DNA of 64,000 nucleotides. It comes from Leptospiraceae bacterium (GTDB lineage Bacteria; Spirochaetota; Leptospiria; Leptospirales; Leptospiraceae). Positions 25,890 to 35,856 of this stretch are shown piece after piece. The stretch's first letter is position 1, and each line of letters starts with the position of its first letter. The DNA is taken from contig JACKPB010000001.1 in NCBI GenBank assembly GCA_024233875.1, forward strand, positions 310,001 to 374,000. The letters are read 5' to 3'. Made by a program: the position numbers and the translations under genes. The notes beneath the pieces were generated by a model. The model was given only the letters and a program-made list of their open reading frames with translations. It was not told the origin of the DNA and made no database searches.

Positions 25890-28800
25890 TTATTCTTTGA
25901 TCTTTAGCACTTCATTAGGCAATTCGCCAAACATTTCAGGTGCATACATGGCTTCCACTCTAGTAGTAGGCAGCTGAAACACTCCATCCTGGTTGAGGCG
26001 GATGGTGTATTCGAGAGTCCATTCGCCATCCGCAACATATTCGTAGTACACTTTGTAGCTATCAAATGATCTCTCTTCGTAAATCGGATACACATATCCT
26101 GTATTTACTTCTGAGGCTGTCGCTGATTCCGATGTACGAATTCCTCCCGATAAGATTGTCGCTCCGGCTGGAATGGGATCGTTGACTACGACCCAGGTCA
26201 TATCTGTATCCGCTTTGATTTTCAATTGAATTCGAACCAGGTCTCCTTTTTTCCAGTCACTTCCGGAAGACTCGAGGTTTCTCATTGATTTTTCTATTCG
26301 GAATCCGCTGAAAAGAGATTCTTTGAGTGGTATCGCTGCTTTGCTCTGAATGATCGCCCAGGGTTTTCCGAATCCCTCATGTTCAATATTCAGCTCTTCT
26401 TTTCCGCTGGGCCATTTCAATGAGATACGATTGCCTTTCTTATTTTTCTTCCAATCCTGGTTTTTCTCCAGTTCTCCCAATCGGACATGTGTGGTTCCCG
26501 ATACCGGTTCTTTTTCATAAGCTCTGGCAAATTTTTCCATGGCTAAAGTTCCCCAGGCGTTGGCAGTCGTCAGATCCCAACGACCTTTTTTTTGACGGGA
26601 GAGAGCTCCGCGAACGATTCGTCCTATGTCCTCTTTCCAGATATTCATTCGAACCAGGGTCAGGAGCAGTTTGACTGAATTCATATCCGGAGAAACCATT
26701 AGCCAGTACAGAGAATCACTTCTTTCTGTACTGAATTTCATGATCGTTCCCTGCATATTCAATCTGGACCGAATTATGGCTTCATTCTTTTTCATCTTTT
26801 GGTTTTTGTCCTGAATATCCATTCTATCCAGAATATTCCAATAATCTAATACTGAAGATGTCGGAATTAGATTGGGGTCAAACTGAAGTGCAGAGAGCAT
26901 CGAAGGGTTTGCTGAATTGTACCTGGAGAGGGCTTCAATCGCTTCTAATTTTCGGATTGTAAGATCTGCTGTTGGAAGAGAAGAGTTTCTATTTAGAGAT
27001 CCATTGACAAACCCGGTTAGAGCTGTTATCATATGATTTTTGCTATCTTCAGGAATTTTCCAGTTTCTTTCATTGGCAATTGCTAATATATATGCTGTAA
27101 GAGTAGAGCTTCCCCGATACATATTGGGAAAGTATTTTACAAAACCATCTTCATCCAAATAGGCAGGAAGTTTTTTCATTGCGGCATCCCACTGTTTGAG
27201 ATTTTTGAGACTCACTGCTTTTGAAACTTTTTGTTCCATACAGGTATATGGATATTGATTCATATAATTTTTGACACCACCGAGGGAGGATAGGAGGGTG
27301 CGATCAATGTAAACAGAAAGATCCCCTCTGCCCGGTATAGCATCTTCGGGTATTTGGACAGGAACTTTGTATTCTTTGTCTATTTGAGTTAAGGTTGCCT
27401 GAAAGACTCTGACGGGAACAGCCGGTATTACATTTTGTTTTATTGTGATACTATCTTTTGAATCCTGTCCTTCCGCATAAAATTTGTAATCAATTTTTCT
27501 AACATCATTTGGAACTTTTACATCCCAATAAACCTGTTTCGTTTCATTCGCACTTAAATTGATTTTTTGCGGAGAAAGATCTCCAATCGCCTTATTGTTT
27601 GTCTTCCCCATAATATTGATTTCTACAGACTTATCGGTTGTATTTCGCAGACTGATCTCAGCTCGAAATTCATCACCTTCTCTGGCTATGGGTGAGATTC
27701 CTGAGAACATCATGAGGTCCTGGGTGGTTTGGAAAGAGGAAGAACCGGTTCCGAATTTGTCTAAACCGGAAGTGGCTATTGCAACTATCCGATAAGAAGT
27801 CAGAGAGTCATTGGTTGGGAATTCGATATCAGCTTCTCCATTTTTGTTCAGCTTGACCGAACCTTTCCAGTGAAGTAGGGTATCAAATAATTCTCTTGTG
27901 GGTTCCTGTCCACCACCGCCTCCCTGGGGAACGGATTTCAAACCGAAGTGCCTCTTTCCAACAACCTGCATCTGTGCGGTAGAAGTGCTTACTTCGATGT
28001 ACCTACTTCCCATCATTTCATCCAGAATCTTCCAGGTTTTGTTCGGAATCAATTCCAGAAGTCCCTCATCGACTACAGCTATAGCAACTTCTGAGTCCGG
28101 ATCTAATTTGCCTTCGATTGGAGTGACTTTGATATGAGCATTTACTTTTTCACGAACCTTGAATTTTGAATTCCCGGTTTCTACATGAACTTCCAGCTTG
28201 TGCTTTTCCCATCCGACATTGATTCCGGCCAATCCGAGTTTGTGCGATGGCTTTCCCAGATCAATTAGTCCTGAGGGCTTTATTTTTCCCAAACGTCCCC
28301 TGACTGCAAGAACCGAAACAAAAACGTTAGGTGCATATTCTCCCGTTATAGGAATTTCTATGATTGCATCCTTCCCTTTGATGGTTTCAATCCGGGAATT
28401 CAAAACTCCTTCTCTCTCAATAGTAATAAGTGCTGTAGATTCTGAGAAGGGAAGTTTGGCCTGAAACTTTGCGATTTCCCCGGGTTTGTATTCTTTCTTT
28501 TCCGGTAGTAAATCCATTCTATCATTGTCCGAGTAGCTTGACCAGTACCCCTCATCGGAACCCGGGACATAGACTTCATTTTGTGAGTAGGATGGATTCC
28601 CCTTCGGGTCTTCTATTCTTGCCTGGAAAATTATATTTCCCTGTTTGGGAGGAACTCCTTCGCAGATCAAAATACCTGCATCATTGGTTTTGCCTTCACA
28701 GAATTTGGAAAGTTTTTGAATTTCTTCTATAGAGTCGTATGAATAAAATCCACCAACCATCCTTTTTCGATTGCTGTAGTACTTCCTTTCGTAAGCTTCG

Positions 28801-31469
28801 ATAGTAACCGGCCAATTTTTTATAGGTTTGTTGTCCAAGTTCAATACAGCGATCTGAACTTTGGCAGACTCCGGAGATGAGATCCAGGAATCATTTTTTA
28901 TACCTACTATGTATTCGGAAGGATAGACAGGAATGGTCTGTGAGATAGTTTGTATCTCTCCATTGGGATCTCTGTATTCCAATTCCAGAACTGAACTAAT
29001 GATGGTGTTGCTGGATGGTATATTTGTGACTTTCATTGTCGCCGAACCGGATCCATCCAGAAGTCCTTCCTGAGATATGATTTTCATCGGGTTGGCTGCA
29101 GACGCTCCGGTATCCGAATCCGGATCATAATCGTAGTAGTATTCCGGAGAAGTTTTCTTGCCTTCTTTCAATTCATCAGTGAGGAATCTGTATTCGTTGT
29201 ACCTTCCTGCATTGTGGCTTCCGTATTCATTGAAGAAAGATTTAAATTTTATAGGTAAGTTGGATGCCGCACCACCGGAGAGATATGTTACCAGAACGTC
29301 TACATTGAAGCCATCCTTTTTTACCTGTTTTTCCGGAGGGGATTGAATTACACCCTTTAGAATTGGGATTCGGAATTCTTCCACCCGGAACTCACCTGAG
29401 TAATAGGTATTGGATTTAGAGGAGAGTTCTATTTGATAATTTCCTAATTTTGCTTCTTTAGGAATCTCCCATTCAGATAGAGATATTCCACCCGTAGTCC
29501 ATTTTAGATTTTGTGTGTACTTTTGATCCGAGCCCTGATGACGGATGGTCAGAACCCCCGGAAAAGTATTAGGGTCAGTTTTTTTGAATCCACCTGCAAA
29601 ATGAGTTCGAAGGATATGTTTCATATTCACTTTTTCTCCAGCCCGAAAAAGTGGTCGATCCAGAATCGTATGAGCTATATTGGGGGTTGAGCCTTTGTAT
29701 CCTCTGCCGGGAAGGTTGTATCTCCATGTTTCTATACCTGAGGTCCAGCCGGAGTGGACAAAACTGAAATCCTTGCCTTTTTCCGCAGTTACAAAGTACC
29801 CGTTATTGTATTGATAGTACGAATTATTGCAATAGGGTGCTGAGGGTAATTGAAGATTCAAAATTCCATCTGAGTTGGTCTTTCCTTTATAGAGTTCTTT
29901 ATTATTACAATCCAGAACTCTTACATCTGCAGATGGAACTGGTTTCCCTTTTGAAAGTGAGGTCACCCATACAAGAGAAGATTCTCTTCCCTGTTTGAAA
30001 TGCACTGCCATATCCGTCACCAATACTGAGGTAGGGACATACATGGGTTTACCGTTGTTCAATAATTTTTTTCCTAAAACCTTACTTTCGATTTCTATTA
30101 CATGGAATCCCGGTTCAGAAATGGGAATTCCAACTACCTGAAATGCTTCCGGACTTTCTGTCTGCGGAAGAGTGAAGGTTTTGATATTTTTTTCTTTTTG
30201 AAAAATCGAAGTATCCCGGTTGTGATAATTGACATTTTGAATCCACTTCACTATTTCTTTGGGAGTAATTTTTTTTTGTTTTCCCGCAAACTCCTGTGAT
30301 ACAGATGAAGCTGAAAAAGAAGCAAGCTTGGTTTTTACTTTCTTTTCCAGATTTCGAATCGTAACCGGAAGGGCAGTTTCTTTTTCCCATTCGAGGATAC
30401 CAAATCGGGCCGGAAATTTTGCAAGAGCGGGATATTTATCTGTTTTGATTTTTAAAGGAAACTTTTTTGCAGATTGAAGACTTCGTCCGGTATCATCCTG
30501 AATGGATTTGGGGACTTCGAGAGTAAGTTCGGAATTCTCAGGAAAAGGACCCCGAAATGTGAGATAGGAGATACTTGTTTCATTTTCTGAATTGATTTGT
30601 TCGGGAGTAAAGGTCTGCTTCCCGGAACGTATTACAATATCCTTTAGAAACTTGATAGGAAAGTTACTTGAAAAACTCAGGGTCATGGGTAGAAGCGGAA
30701 TGCAATCTGAATTTGCATTTTCTCTTTCACAGGAAAAACTGGCTGTAAAGGGAGAGCGTACCTGATAACTTAATTTTTGATCGGAGGAGGTGGGAAGTCC
30801 CGATTTGGATCGGATCCCTTTGGGCCAGATCAATTGCACCTGTTTGTCGGTTGGGAAAGTCAATTTTGATTTGAGCAATAAGATCCTTTCCTGTTTCTTC
30901 TCGGCAGAATATTTTTTAATTAAGTCTTCTCTCGGACTTCCCGTAACGATCTCTACCGGATACTTTTCTTTGCTCCCCTGAACAGAAAAGTAAGCTTTTT
31001 CGATAATACTTTCCTCATCTACAGGGCAATCTGTTTGAAGATAAAAATATTGATCCTCTTCGATGTAGCTTCCTTCATAAGGTTTGGAAGAATAAATCGC
31101 AGGTCCCCCAGTGTTGAATGAAAACTTAGATACTCCTGTGATTTCTTTTCCGGCCAGAGTTTTGATATCTTTCTTTAAGGTAAAAATGCATGTATTTCCG
31201 GCGGAAATTTTTTTCGTGAATTCAAAAACAAAATTTTTGTCATCCAACCATCTACCTTTGCCCTGTTCCGAACAAATCACATCAAAAGGTTCTACTTTTG
31301 CTCTGGGATCTCCGAAAGGAATCATGGAATGGGAAAATTGAACTTTGACCTGTTCTACATTTCGAATTTCACCCGTAGGACTAAAATTTAGAATGGATGG
31401 GGATGAATCTGAATAAATAGAAATAAGTGAAAGAAGGTAAACCAACAGAGAAAAGTAGAGTTGTTTCAT
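25890..31469 (-). CDS. Bacterial alpha-2-macroglobulin family protein
   Basis: This 1859-residue protein has an N-terminal signal peptide (ends near residue 21) and no lipobox Cys. It contains successive MG domains, a bait-like region, and the thioester motif CMEQ at Cys1410 inside YPYTCMEQKVSKAVSLKNL. The preceding GGVKNYM block and the alpha-alpha toroid segment behind it fit the YfhM-type family, in which the thioester traps attacking proteases in the periplasm. The usual partner gene pbpC (PBP1C) is absent next to it. The lack of a lipid anchor also differs from the E. coli form, so it may be soluble or anchored in another way. Confidence 0.9.
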   Translation of the reverse strand: MKQLYFSLLVYLLSLISIYSDSSPSILNFSPTGEIRNVEQVKVQFSHSMIPFGDPRAKVEPFDVICSEQGKGRWLDDKNFVFEFTKKISAGNTCIFTLKKDIKTLAGKEITGVSKFSFNTGGPAIYSSKPYEGSYIEEDQYFYLQTDCPVDEESIIEKAYFSVQGSKEKYPVEIVTGSPREDLIKKYSAEKKQERILLLKSKLTFPTDKQVQLIWPKGIRSKSGLPTSSDQKLSYQVRSPFTASFSCERENANSDCIPLLPMTLSFSSNFPIKFLKDIVIRSGKQTFTPEQINSENETSISYLTFRGPFPENSELTLEVPKSIQDDTGRSLQSAKKFPLKIKTDKYPALAKFPARFGILEWEKETALPVTIRNLEKKVKTKLASFSASSVSQEFAGKQKKITPKEIVKWIQNVNYHNRDTSIFQKEKNIKTFTLPQTESPEAFQVVGIPISEPGFHVIEIESKVLGKKLLNNGKPMYVPTSVLVTDMAVHFKQGRESSLVWVTSLSKGKPVPSADVRVLDCNNKELYKGKTNSDGILNLQLPSAPYCNNSYYQYNNGYFVTAEKGKDFSFVHSGWTSGIETWRYNLPGRGYKGSTPNIAHTILDRPLFRAGEKVNMKHILRTHFAGGFKKTDPNTFPGVLTIRHQGSDQKYTQNLKWTTGGISLSEWEIPKEAKLGNYQIELSSKSNTYYSGEFRVEEFRIPILKGVIQSPPEKQVKKDGFNVDVLVTYLSGGAASNLPIKFKSFFNEYGSHNAGRYNEYRFLTDELKEGKKTSPEYYYDYDPDSDTGASAANPMKIISQEGLLDGSGSATMKVTNIPSSNTIISSVLELEYRDPNGEIQTISQTIPVYPSEYIVGIKNDSWISSPESAKVQIAVLNLDNKPIKNWPVTIEAYERKYYSNRKRMVGGFYSYDSIEEIQKLSKFCEGKTNDAGILICEGVPPKQGNIIFQARIEDPKGNPSYSQNEVYVPGSDEGYWSSYSDNDRMDLLPEKKEYKPGEIAKFQAKLPFSESTALITIEREGVLNSRIETIKGKDAIIEIPITGEYAPNVFVSVLAVRGRLGKIKPSGLIDLGKPSHKLGLAGINVGWEKHKLEVHVETGNSKFKVREKVNAHIKVTPIEGKLDPDSEVAIAVVDEGLLELIPNKTWKILDEMMGSRYIEVSTSTAQMQVVGKRHFGLKSVPQGGGGGQEPTRELFDTLLHWKGSVKLNKNGEADIEFPTNDSLTSYRIVAIATSGLDKFGTGSSSFQTTQDLMMFSGISPIAREGDEFRAEISLRNTTDKSVEINIMGKTNNKAIGDLSPQKINLSANETKQVYWDVKVPNDVRKIDYKFYAEGQDSKDSITIKQNVIPAVPVRVFQATLTQIDKEYKVPVQIPEDAIPGRGDLSVYIDRTLLSSLGGVKNYMNQYPYTCMEQKVSKAVSLKNLKQWDAAMKKLPAYLDEDGFVKYFPNMYRGSSTLTAYILAIANERNWKIPEDSKNHMITALTGFVNGSLNRNSSLPTADLTIRKLEAIEALSRYNSANPSMLSALQFDPNLIPTSSVLDYWNILDRMDIQDKNQKMKKNEAIIRSRLNMQGTIMKFSTERSDSLYWLMVSPDMNSVKLLLTLVRMNIWKEDIGRIVRGALSRQKKGRWDLTTANAWGTLAMEKFARAYEKEPVSGTTHVRLGELEKNQDWKKNKKGNRISLKWPSGKEELNIEHEGFGKPWAIIQSKAAIPLKESLFSGFRIEKSMRNLESSGSDWKKGDLVRIQLKIKADTDMTWVVVNDPIPAGATILSGGIRTSESATASEVNTGYVYPIYEERSFDSYKVYYEYVADGEWTLEYTIRLNQDGVFQLPTTRVEAMYAPEMFGELPNEVLKIKE

Positions 31470-31525
31470 ACAAATCCTGTTTATGGAATCGGGAAAGCTT
31501 GTAAAGAAATTCTTTTTCGGGAGTT

Positions 31526-32194
31526 TTATTCTTCAGTATCTTCCTGTTCCTGAAAACTCTCTTCAGCTTTTTGTTCATCCTTACCCCAGGGGAAATTTCC
31601 GGTTTTATCAGGTGAATTCAAATTGAGACCGGGGTGAATCTTTGTTATGGTGAATCGAAATTGAAGTCTTTCTTTTCCTGACTTTGTAATGATGAATTTG
31701 GAAGTTAGGGAGATTTCAATGAAATTGACCATCCTCTCTTTCAGGATAACATTTGAAATTCTAAAATCAGCTGTTTTCCCTATGACTTCATGACTTTCCA
31801 GTTTTTCCGTGCTGTCCATAGTGCTGTAGGTTGGCATACGGGGGGGCTTAAAGAGAACAGCACCATTTTTCTTGATCTGAATGTCATACTCTTCCTGAGA
31901 AGGATCTTTCTTGAATTGAAAAATAAGATGGTCTTCCTGGATGGCAGAGCATCTGGTTACTATATTTCCTGTAGTTTTTCCAACCGAGAAGAAGGAGTTT
32001 CTTTCAGATTCGCTGACGATAAACTCATAAACTTTTCCTACTTCGGGAGGGGGTTCCACTTCTTTCGTACTGATAAGAATGTATGGATAGACAATTTCTT
32101 TGTACAATACCCATAAAAAACCGGCAGATGACAAGAATAGTACAAGCCAGAGTAAATAGATGTAGCCGTCCTGAATGATTAGCGCAAGTTGCAA
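31526..32194 (-). CDS. Single-pass membrane protein of unknown function
   Basis: This 222-residue protein has one N-terminal membrane segment (about residues 12-32) followed by a beta-rich soluble part and a Glu/Lys-rich tail. The soluble domain (KVYEFIVSESERNSFFSVGKTTG, later FRISNVILKERMVNFIEISLTSKF) is vaguely reminiscent of PilZ-like barrels. No RxxxR / DxSxxG motif is visible, so no function is assigned. It is 56 bases upstream of the alpha-2-macroglobulin gene on the same strand and eight bases behind a small hypothetical gene. Confidence 0.6.
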   Translation of the reverse strand: MQLALIIQDGYIYLLWLVLFLSSAGFLWVLYKEIVYPYILISTKEVEPPPEVGKVYEFIVSESERNSFFSVGKTTGNIVTRCSAIQEDHLIFQFKKDPSQEEYDIQIKKNGAVLFKPPRMPTYSTMDSTEKLESHEVIGKTADFRISNVILKERMVNFIEISLTSKFIITKSGKERLQFRFTITKIHPGLNLNSPDKTGNFPWGKDEQKAEESFQEQEDTEE

Positions 32195-32202
32195 ATTGTC
32201 CC

Positions 32203-32454
32203 TCAGGCTAATATATCGACAAAATTCCCTGTATTATTGCGTAAAATATCCGGAGTTCTCATCAGGATGGAGAGAAGTTCTTTCATTTCTTCCGGTGAAA
32301 TGAAATAGTTTTTGATTTCATGGCGAGTGGAAACTGGTTCGGGGTCTGATTTTTCCTGAATTGCATGGATAGGGTCCTGAATTTGATGGGGCAAAACTCC
32401 AAAAGAAAAGCTAACAGGCAGGCTTGATGAGATTGTTCCGGTTTCCATTTCCAT
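32203..32454 (-). CDS. Small hypothetical protein (83 aa)
   Basis: I do not recognise this protein. AGGAAGGAG lies right ahead of the ATG, which supports real translation. The stop is eight bases before the membrane protein gene, so it is probably the first gene of that operon. The second half forms a helix (SPEEMKELLSILMRTPDIL). There is no signal peptide. Confidence 0.55.
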   Translation of the reverse strand: MEMETGTISSSLPVSFSFGVLPHQIQDPIHAIQEKSDPEPVSTRHEIKNYFISPEEMKELLSILMRTPDILRNNTGNFVDILA

Positions 32455-32721
32455 TACTCCTTCCTCAAAACATGAGAATATATTCAGGACATCTAATATT
32501 AATATTCGATTGTATTATGAAAAGCCTAGAGTATTTTATTCTGAAAAATCTAAAAAGCCTGTGGATATGTATAGAAATCTAAGGATCTTTCCGGTCTACT
32601 CAGCACTTTCCAAACTATCGAATCCCTCCGTGTAGTAAAAAGACAATTGTGAACATCTTTCTTTATAGTATTTAGACTGAAAAATATTAGAAGTTTGCTA
32701 TGAAAATTTTGTAAGGATGTA

Positions 32722-32976
32722 CTAAAGATCTAAGGCATTGTACCTTTTGGTGACTGTGGTTTCTTCTTTAAGCTTGTCCCGGTCCTCCCTCGGCAGGGGG
32801 GGGTCGATTTTGTCGTCTATCCAGGCTTTCTTCCAGAGATTATGCCACTCAAACCAGGATTCTCTTGACTTTCTTTTGGATTCGAGATCTTCCGAAACTG
32901 ATTGAAGCAATTCATCTATGGTTTCTGCACTTTTTCGAACCCGATTCACAAAGGATTTTATAGGTGAACTATCCAT
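32722..32976 (-). CDS. Small hypothetical helical protein (84 aa)
   Basis: This unrecognised protein has a charged amphipathic helix (about residues 8-38), an aromatic patch WFEWHNLWKKAWIDDK, and a polar tail. No ribosome site is obvious ahead of the ATG. Composition and codon use look like real coding sequence, but support is modest. It stands alone between two AT-rich spacers. Confidence 0.5.
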   Translation of the reverse strand: MDSSPIKSFVNRVRKSAETIDELLQSVSEDLESKRKSRESWFEWHNLWKKAWIDDKIDPPLPREDRDKLKEETTVTKRYNALDL

Positions 32977-33348
32977 AAGAAGAGTCTCGGATTCATCGAT
33001 TTAGAATCAAGAGATTTCTCCAATATTCAAAGGAAATTTAGAATTTTCCAAAAATAGGATTCTTTGAGAAAATTTTGAAGGAAATCTCCGAATCGTATTC
33101 TAAGACCATTTTCAAGGCTTCACTTCAATCCCTTTTTGGATCAGTAGCTGACCCGACAAACTTCGTGGGATAGGTCAGTTGAATGAGAGAAAGCTCGGAG
33201 ATTCATCGTTCCCAAACCCTTATTTTTATTGATTGATCAGAAAAAGTCGGTCATGAATAAAAAAATGAAAATGTTTAGAAGAATAAAAAATTGCACAGGG
33301 TGAGTCAGAAAGAAAATGAGTCTAGAAATTGATAGAAAAGGGGAGAGT
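32977..33348. other. Gene-free AT-rich spacer
   Basis: This spacer separates the small minus-strand gene from the divergent HIT gene. No open frame with a ribosome site was seen. A hairpin can form from CTGACC (33148-33153) and GGTCAG (33173-33178), but it has a long loop and no T run. Promoters for both flanking genes presumably lie here, but I could not fix clear -35/-10 pairs. Confidence 0.5.
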
Positions 33349-33714
33349 ATGGACTGTAAGATTTGCAAATCACAGGAAGAGATGAATCATGAAATCGGAA
33401 AATTTACTCATTGGATTCTTAGAGATTCGTTTTCTGAAAAAGGACTGAAGGGATACATTACAATTGAATCCAGAAAGCACTATGAAAATTGGGAAGATTT
33501 GAGCGATGAAGCTTTTGGCGAATACGGTCCGGCTCTGAAGTTTGCTCTCGAAACCATTCAAAAAAATCACAAACCCCGAAAGATCTATTCCGTTTCGATA
33601 GCTGAGGCTGTTCCGCATCTCCACATTCATTTGATCCCCAATTATGAAGGGGATGCAAGAGGGATAGAGTACATAGCTAAGGCAATCACAGGAGATTTGA
33701 GATCAAAAAATTGA
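33349..33714 (+). CDS. HIT family protein
   Basis: About 121 residues contain the histidine-triad motif HLHIHLIPN near residues 96-104, preceded by the helix EYGPALKFALETIQ. HIT proteins are small nucleotide hydrolases or transferases acting on adenylated or dinucleotide substrates. The ATG at 33349 is chosen because AGGGGAG lies about 5 bases ahead and the protein then begins MDCKICKS, the usual HIT opening. An ATG at 33316 lacks a good site. The end overlaps the convergent downstream gene by 12 bases. Confidence 0.85.
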   Translation: MDCKICKSQEEMNHEIGKFTHWILRDSFSEKGLKGYITIESRKHYENWEDLSDEAFGEYGPALKFALETIQKNHKPRKIYSVSIAEAVPHLHIHLIPNYEGDARGIEYIAKAITGDLRSKN

Positions 33715-34473
33715 GGTTTCTTTTCTCAGGTCAGAACGAATTTTGGAAATAATTTTTTTCCTTTCTTCTTCACTTAGAATGCTCATTTCTCTCTCACGAA
33801 TCCGTAATTCCAATTCCAATTGTCTGCTGAAAGATTCTTTGGAATACAGCTCCTCGAAATCGTCTCCGTAGATTTCCAATCGTGCTTTTCTTAAGTGCTC
33901 TCTCTTCGTGTCTTCGGATTCTTCAAAATTGAGTTTGCAGTAGTGCTTGGTGTAGAGAAAAAACTTTTCAATCTTATCTTCTTTTTTGGGTGGGAAGAGT
34001 TTTTCCTCCAGAGAGATTCCGAAGATTTTTTTGCGTTCTTCCCGGATGCTCAGCCATTTTTGGTACTCTGTGTAGGCATCATTTTTTACCATTTCGGTTT
34101 CAAATTCCAAAAATTTCAAATAAAGGTCAGCCAGAGAAAGAAGAGCCTCTCCCCTTTCCCCCGGAAAATCCAGGAGGATTTCTTCCTGAAATTTTTCTAT
34201 ATAAGAGTCCGGATTTTCAAATTTATGATAGAGAAGTCGGGTCCTTAGGTATTCAATTGTGGAGACGGACTTGATACTCAATAAATGTTCATCTTCCAGA
34301 TACTTCATATTTTCACGGATTTTTTCAATCGTGGAGGTGTCTCCGGGAGTTCTGTAAGAGGGTTCGGGAGATTTCTTTACAAACAAGAAATAATAAGCCA
34401 GTCCCATCAATAAAATCAGGGAAGAAGCCAGAATAAGAGGAAAACGATCAAATGTTTTGGGTGAATTGGACAT
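33703..34473 (-). CDS. Membrane-anchored helical protein, possibly lipase-chaperone-like
   Basis: This 256-residue protein has one N-terminal membrane segment (about residues 13-31) and an all-helical, highly charged remainder. The patterns REERKKIFGISLEEKLF and KARLEIYGDDFEELY faintly recall the R-x(n)-FG-x(n)-LF repeats of lipase-specific foldases (LifO). No lipase gene is adjacent, so this is a weak suggestion only. Its 3' end overlaps the HIT gene by 12 bases in convergent orientation. Confidence 0.55.
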   Translation of the reverse strand: MSNSPKTFDRFPLILASSLILLMGLAYYFLFVKKSPEPSYRTPGDTSTIEKIRENMKYLEDEHLLSIKSVSTIEYLRTRLLYHKFENPDSYIEKFQEEILLDFPGERGEALLSLADLYLKFLEFETEMVKNDAYTEYQKWLSIREERKKIFGISLEEKLFPPKKEDKIEKFFLYTKHYCKLNFEESEDTKREHLRKARLEIYGDDFEELYSKESFSRQLELELRIREREMSILSEEERKKIISKIRSDLRKETSIF

Positions 34474-34786
34474 AAGAACCTTGTTTCCTTAATCGGAAGA
34501 TTTCATTTATCAGATAAACTTTGTCCCTTTTTTTTTACCCATTCAGAGCCCGTTAATTTTTTAAGATAGACAATTTGATTCTCATTCATTTCTCTTTATT
34601 GGAATCTATTTTCTTTTGTTTTCATTGAATTTTGATAAAAATTAGAGTTTTGGGGTGAAATCAGAAATTATCGCATAGATTCATTCATTTTTCCGGTATT
34701 TTCATGAATCAAGAATGGAAAGGAAAAATATTGGATTCATCTTAAAAAATGACTTTGATTTTGAATTCGATGGTAGAGATAGAAAT
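34474..34786. other. Gene-free AT-rich spacer
   Basis: This stretch lies between two divergent genes and continues into the structured nadA leader. No coding frame was supported. It is very AT-rich, with several short T and A runs. The promoters of both flanking genes are expected here, but no convincing -35/-10 pair was assigned. Confidence 0.45.
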
Positions 34787-34872
34787 GAGACCTAAGTTTT
34801 AGGGTCTAATCTATAAGAGCAATGAAATCAAATAACCGGTGAGACAACCGAACCTACCGGAAGGATAGATAC
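34787..34872 (+). promoter_or_regulatory. Structured 5' leader ahead of nadA
   Basis: Two hairpin elements precede the ribosome site. The first pairs AGACC (34788-34792) with GGTCT (34803-34807). In the second, CCGGT (34836-34840) can pair either with ACCG at 34847-34850 or with ACCGG at 34856-34860. The latter abuts the AAGGA ribosome site. Mutually exclusive pairing next to the ribosome site is what a translational switch would look like, but this does not match a riboswitch class that I can name. Confidence 0.35.
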
Positions 34873-35850
34873 ATGGACAACCAGGATCTCATACAAAAAT
34901 TACAAACTGTTTATTTCCCTGATGAAATAGAAAGAAAATTGCCTCTGATTGAGGAAATCAATCGATTGAAGAAAGAAAAGAATGCTTTGGTCTTGGGGCA
35001 CAATTACATGACTCCGGATGTATTCCATGGGGTATCTGATATAATGGGAGATTCTCTCTATCTGAGTAAAGTTGCTTCCGAAACTGATGCGGACATCATT
35101 CTCTTCAATGGAGTCCACTTTATGGCGGAAACAGCTAAAATTTTGAGTCCTCAAAAGAAGGTCTTGATCGGAGATCTCTCTGCGGGTTGTTCTCTGGCAG
35201 AGAGCATCAATCGGGCGGATGTCATCGCTTTGAAAAAGCAATATCCGGGTGTTCCGGTTGTTACTTATGTGAATTGTTCCGCTGAAGTAAAAGCGGAAAC
35301 TGACATATGTTGTACATCAGCAAATGCAGCTCAAATAGTAAATTCTTTGGAGAGCGATCAGGTCATTTTTTTACCCGATGAATATCTTGCCTCCAATGTT
35401 CAAAAAGAAACTAAGAAAAAATTGATCACTCATCCCGGAAGATGTATGGTTCATGAACTCTATAAAAAAGAAGACATTGATCTCGCCAGAAAGCAGTTTG
35501 ATGACCTTGTTGTGATCTCTCATCCCGAGTGCAAAGATGACGTCGTGGATGCATCGGATTTTGCAGGATCGACTTCCGAGATGTCAAATTTTATAGGAAA
35601 ATCAGAAGCCAAAAACGTTATGTTGATCACAGAATGTTCAATGGGTGACAATCTTAGGTCAAAATTTCCCGATAGACATTTTGTATCAACCTGTCAGACT
35701 TGCCCGCATATGAAAAAAATTACTCTCGAGAAAGTTAGGGATGCATTATTGAAAGAACAGTTTGAAATCCACTTAGATGATGAGGTAATTAGCAAAGCAC
35801 AATTGTCAGTCAGAAGAATGCTCGAAGTCTCTTACGGAAAGAAAGGGTAA
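34873..35850 (+). CDS. nadA: Quinolinate synthase A
   Basis: This 325-residue protein condenses iminoaspartate with dihydroxyacetone phosphate to quinolinate in NAD synthesis, using a [4Fe-4S] cluster. Candidate cluster ligands are Cys106 (DLSAGCSLA), Cys220 (SHPEC) and a Cys in CQTCPHM (274/277). Other family motifs are LGHNYMTPDV near residue 41 and ASDFAGSTSEM. The ribosome site GGAAGGA lies just ahead of the ATG. nadB and nadC are not nearby. The response regulator gene begins six bases after the stop. Confidence 0.95.
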   Translation: MDNQDLIQKLQTVYFPDEIERKLPLIEEINRLKKEKNALVLGHNYMTPDVFHGVSDIMGDSLYLSKVASETDADIILFNGVHFMAETAKILSPQKKVLIGDLSAGCSLAESINRADVIALKKQYPGVPVVTYVNCSAEVKAETDICCTSANAAQIVNSLESDQVIFLPDEYLASNVQKETKKKLITHPGRCMVHELYKKEDIDLARKQFDDLVVISHPECKDDVVDASDFAGSTSEMSNFIGKSEAKNVMLITECSMGDNLRSKFPDRHFVSTCQTCPHMKKITLEKVRDALLKEQFEIHLDDEVISKAQLSVRRMLEVSYGKKG

Positions 35851-35856
35851 ATAGAT

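Noticed and set aside
33148..33178. Possible structured RNA in the HIT upstream spacer
   Set aside because: The stem is only six base pairs with a long loop and no supporting second element.
33316..33348. Upstream ATG for the HIT protein at 33316
   Set aside because: It lacks a ribosome site, and the extra 11 residues fall outside the HIT domain. The ATG at 33349 has AGGGGAG well placed.
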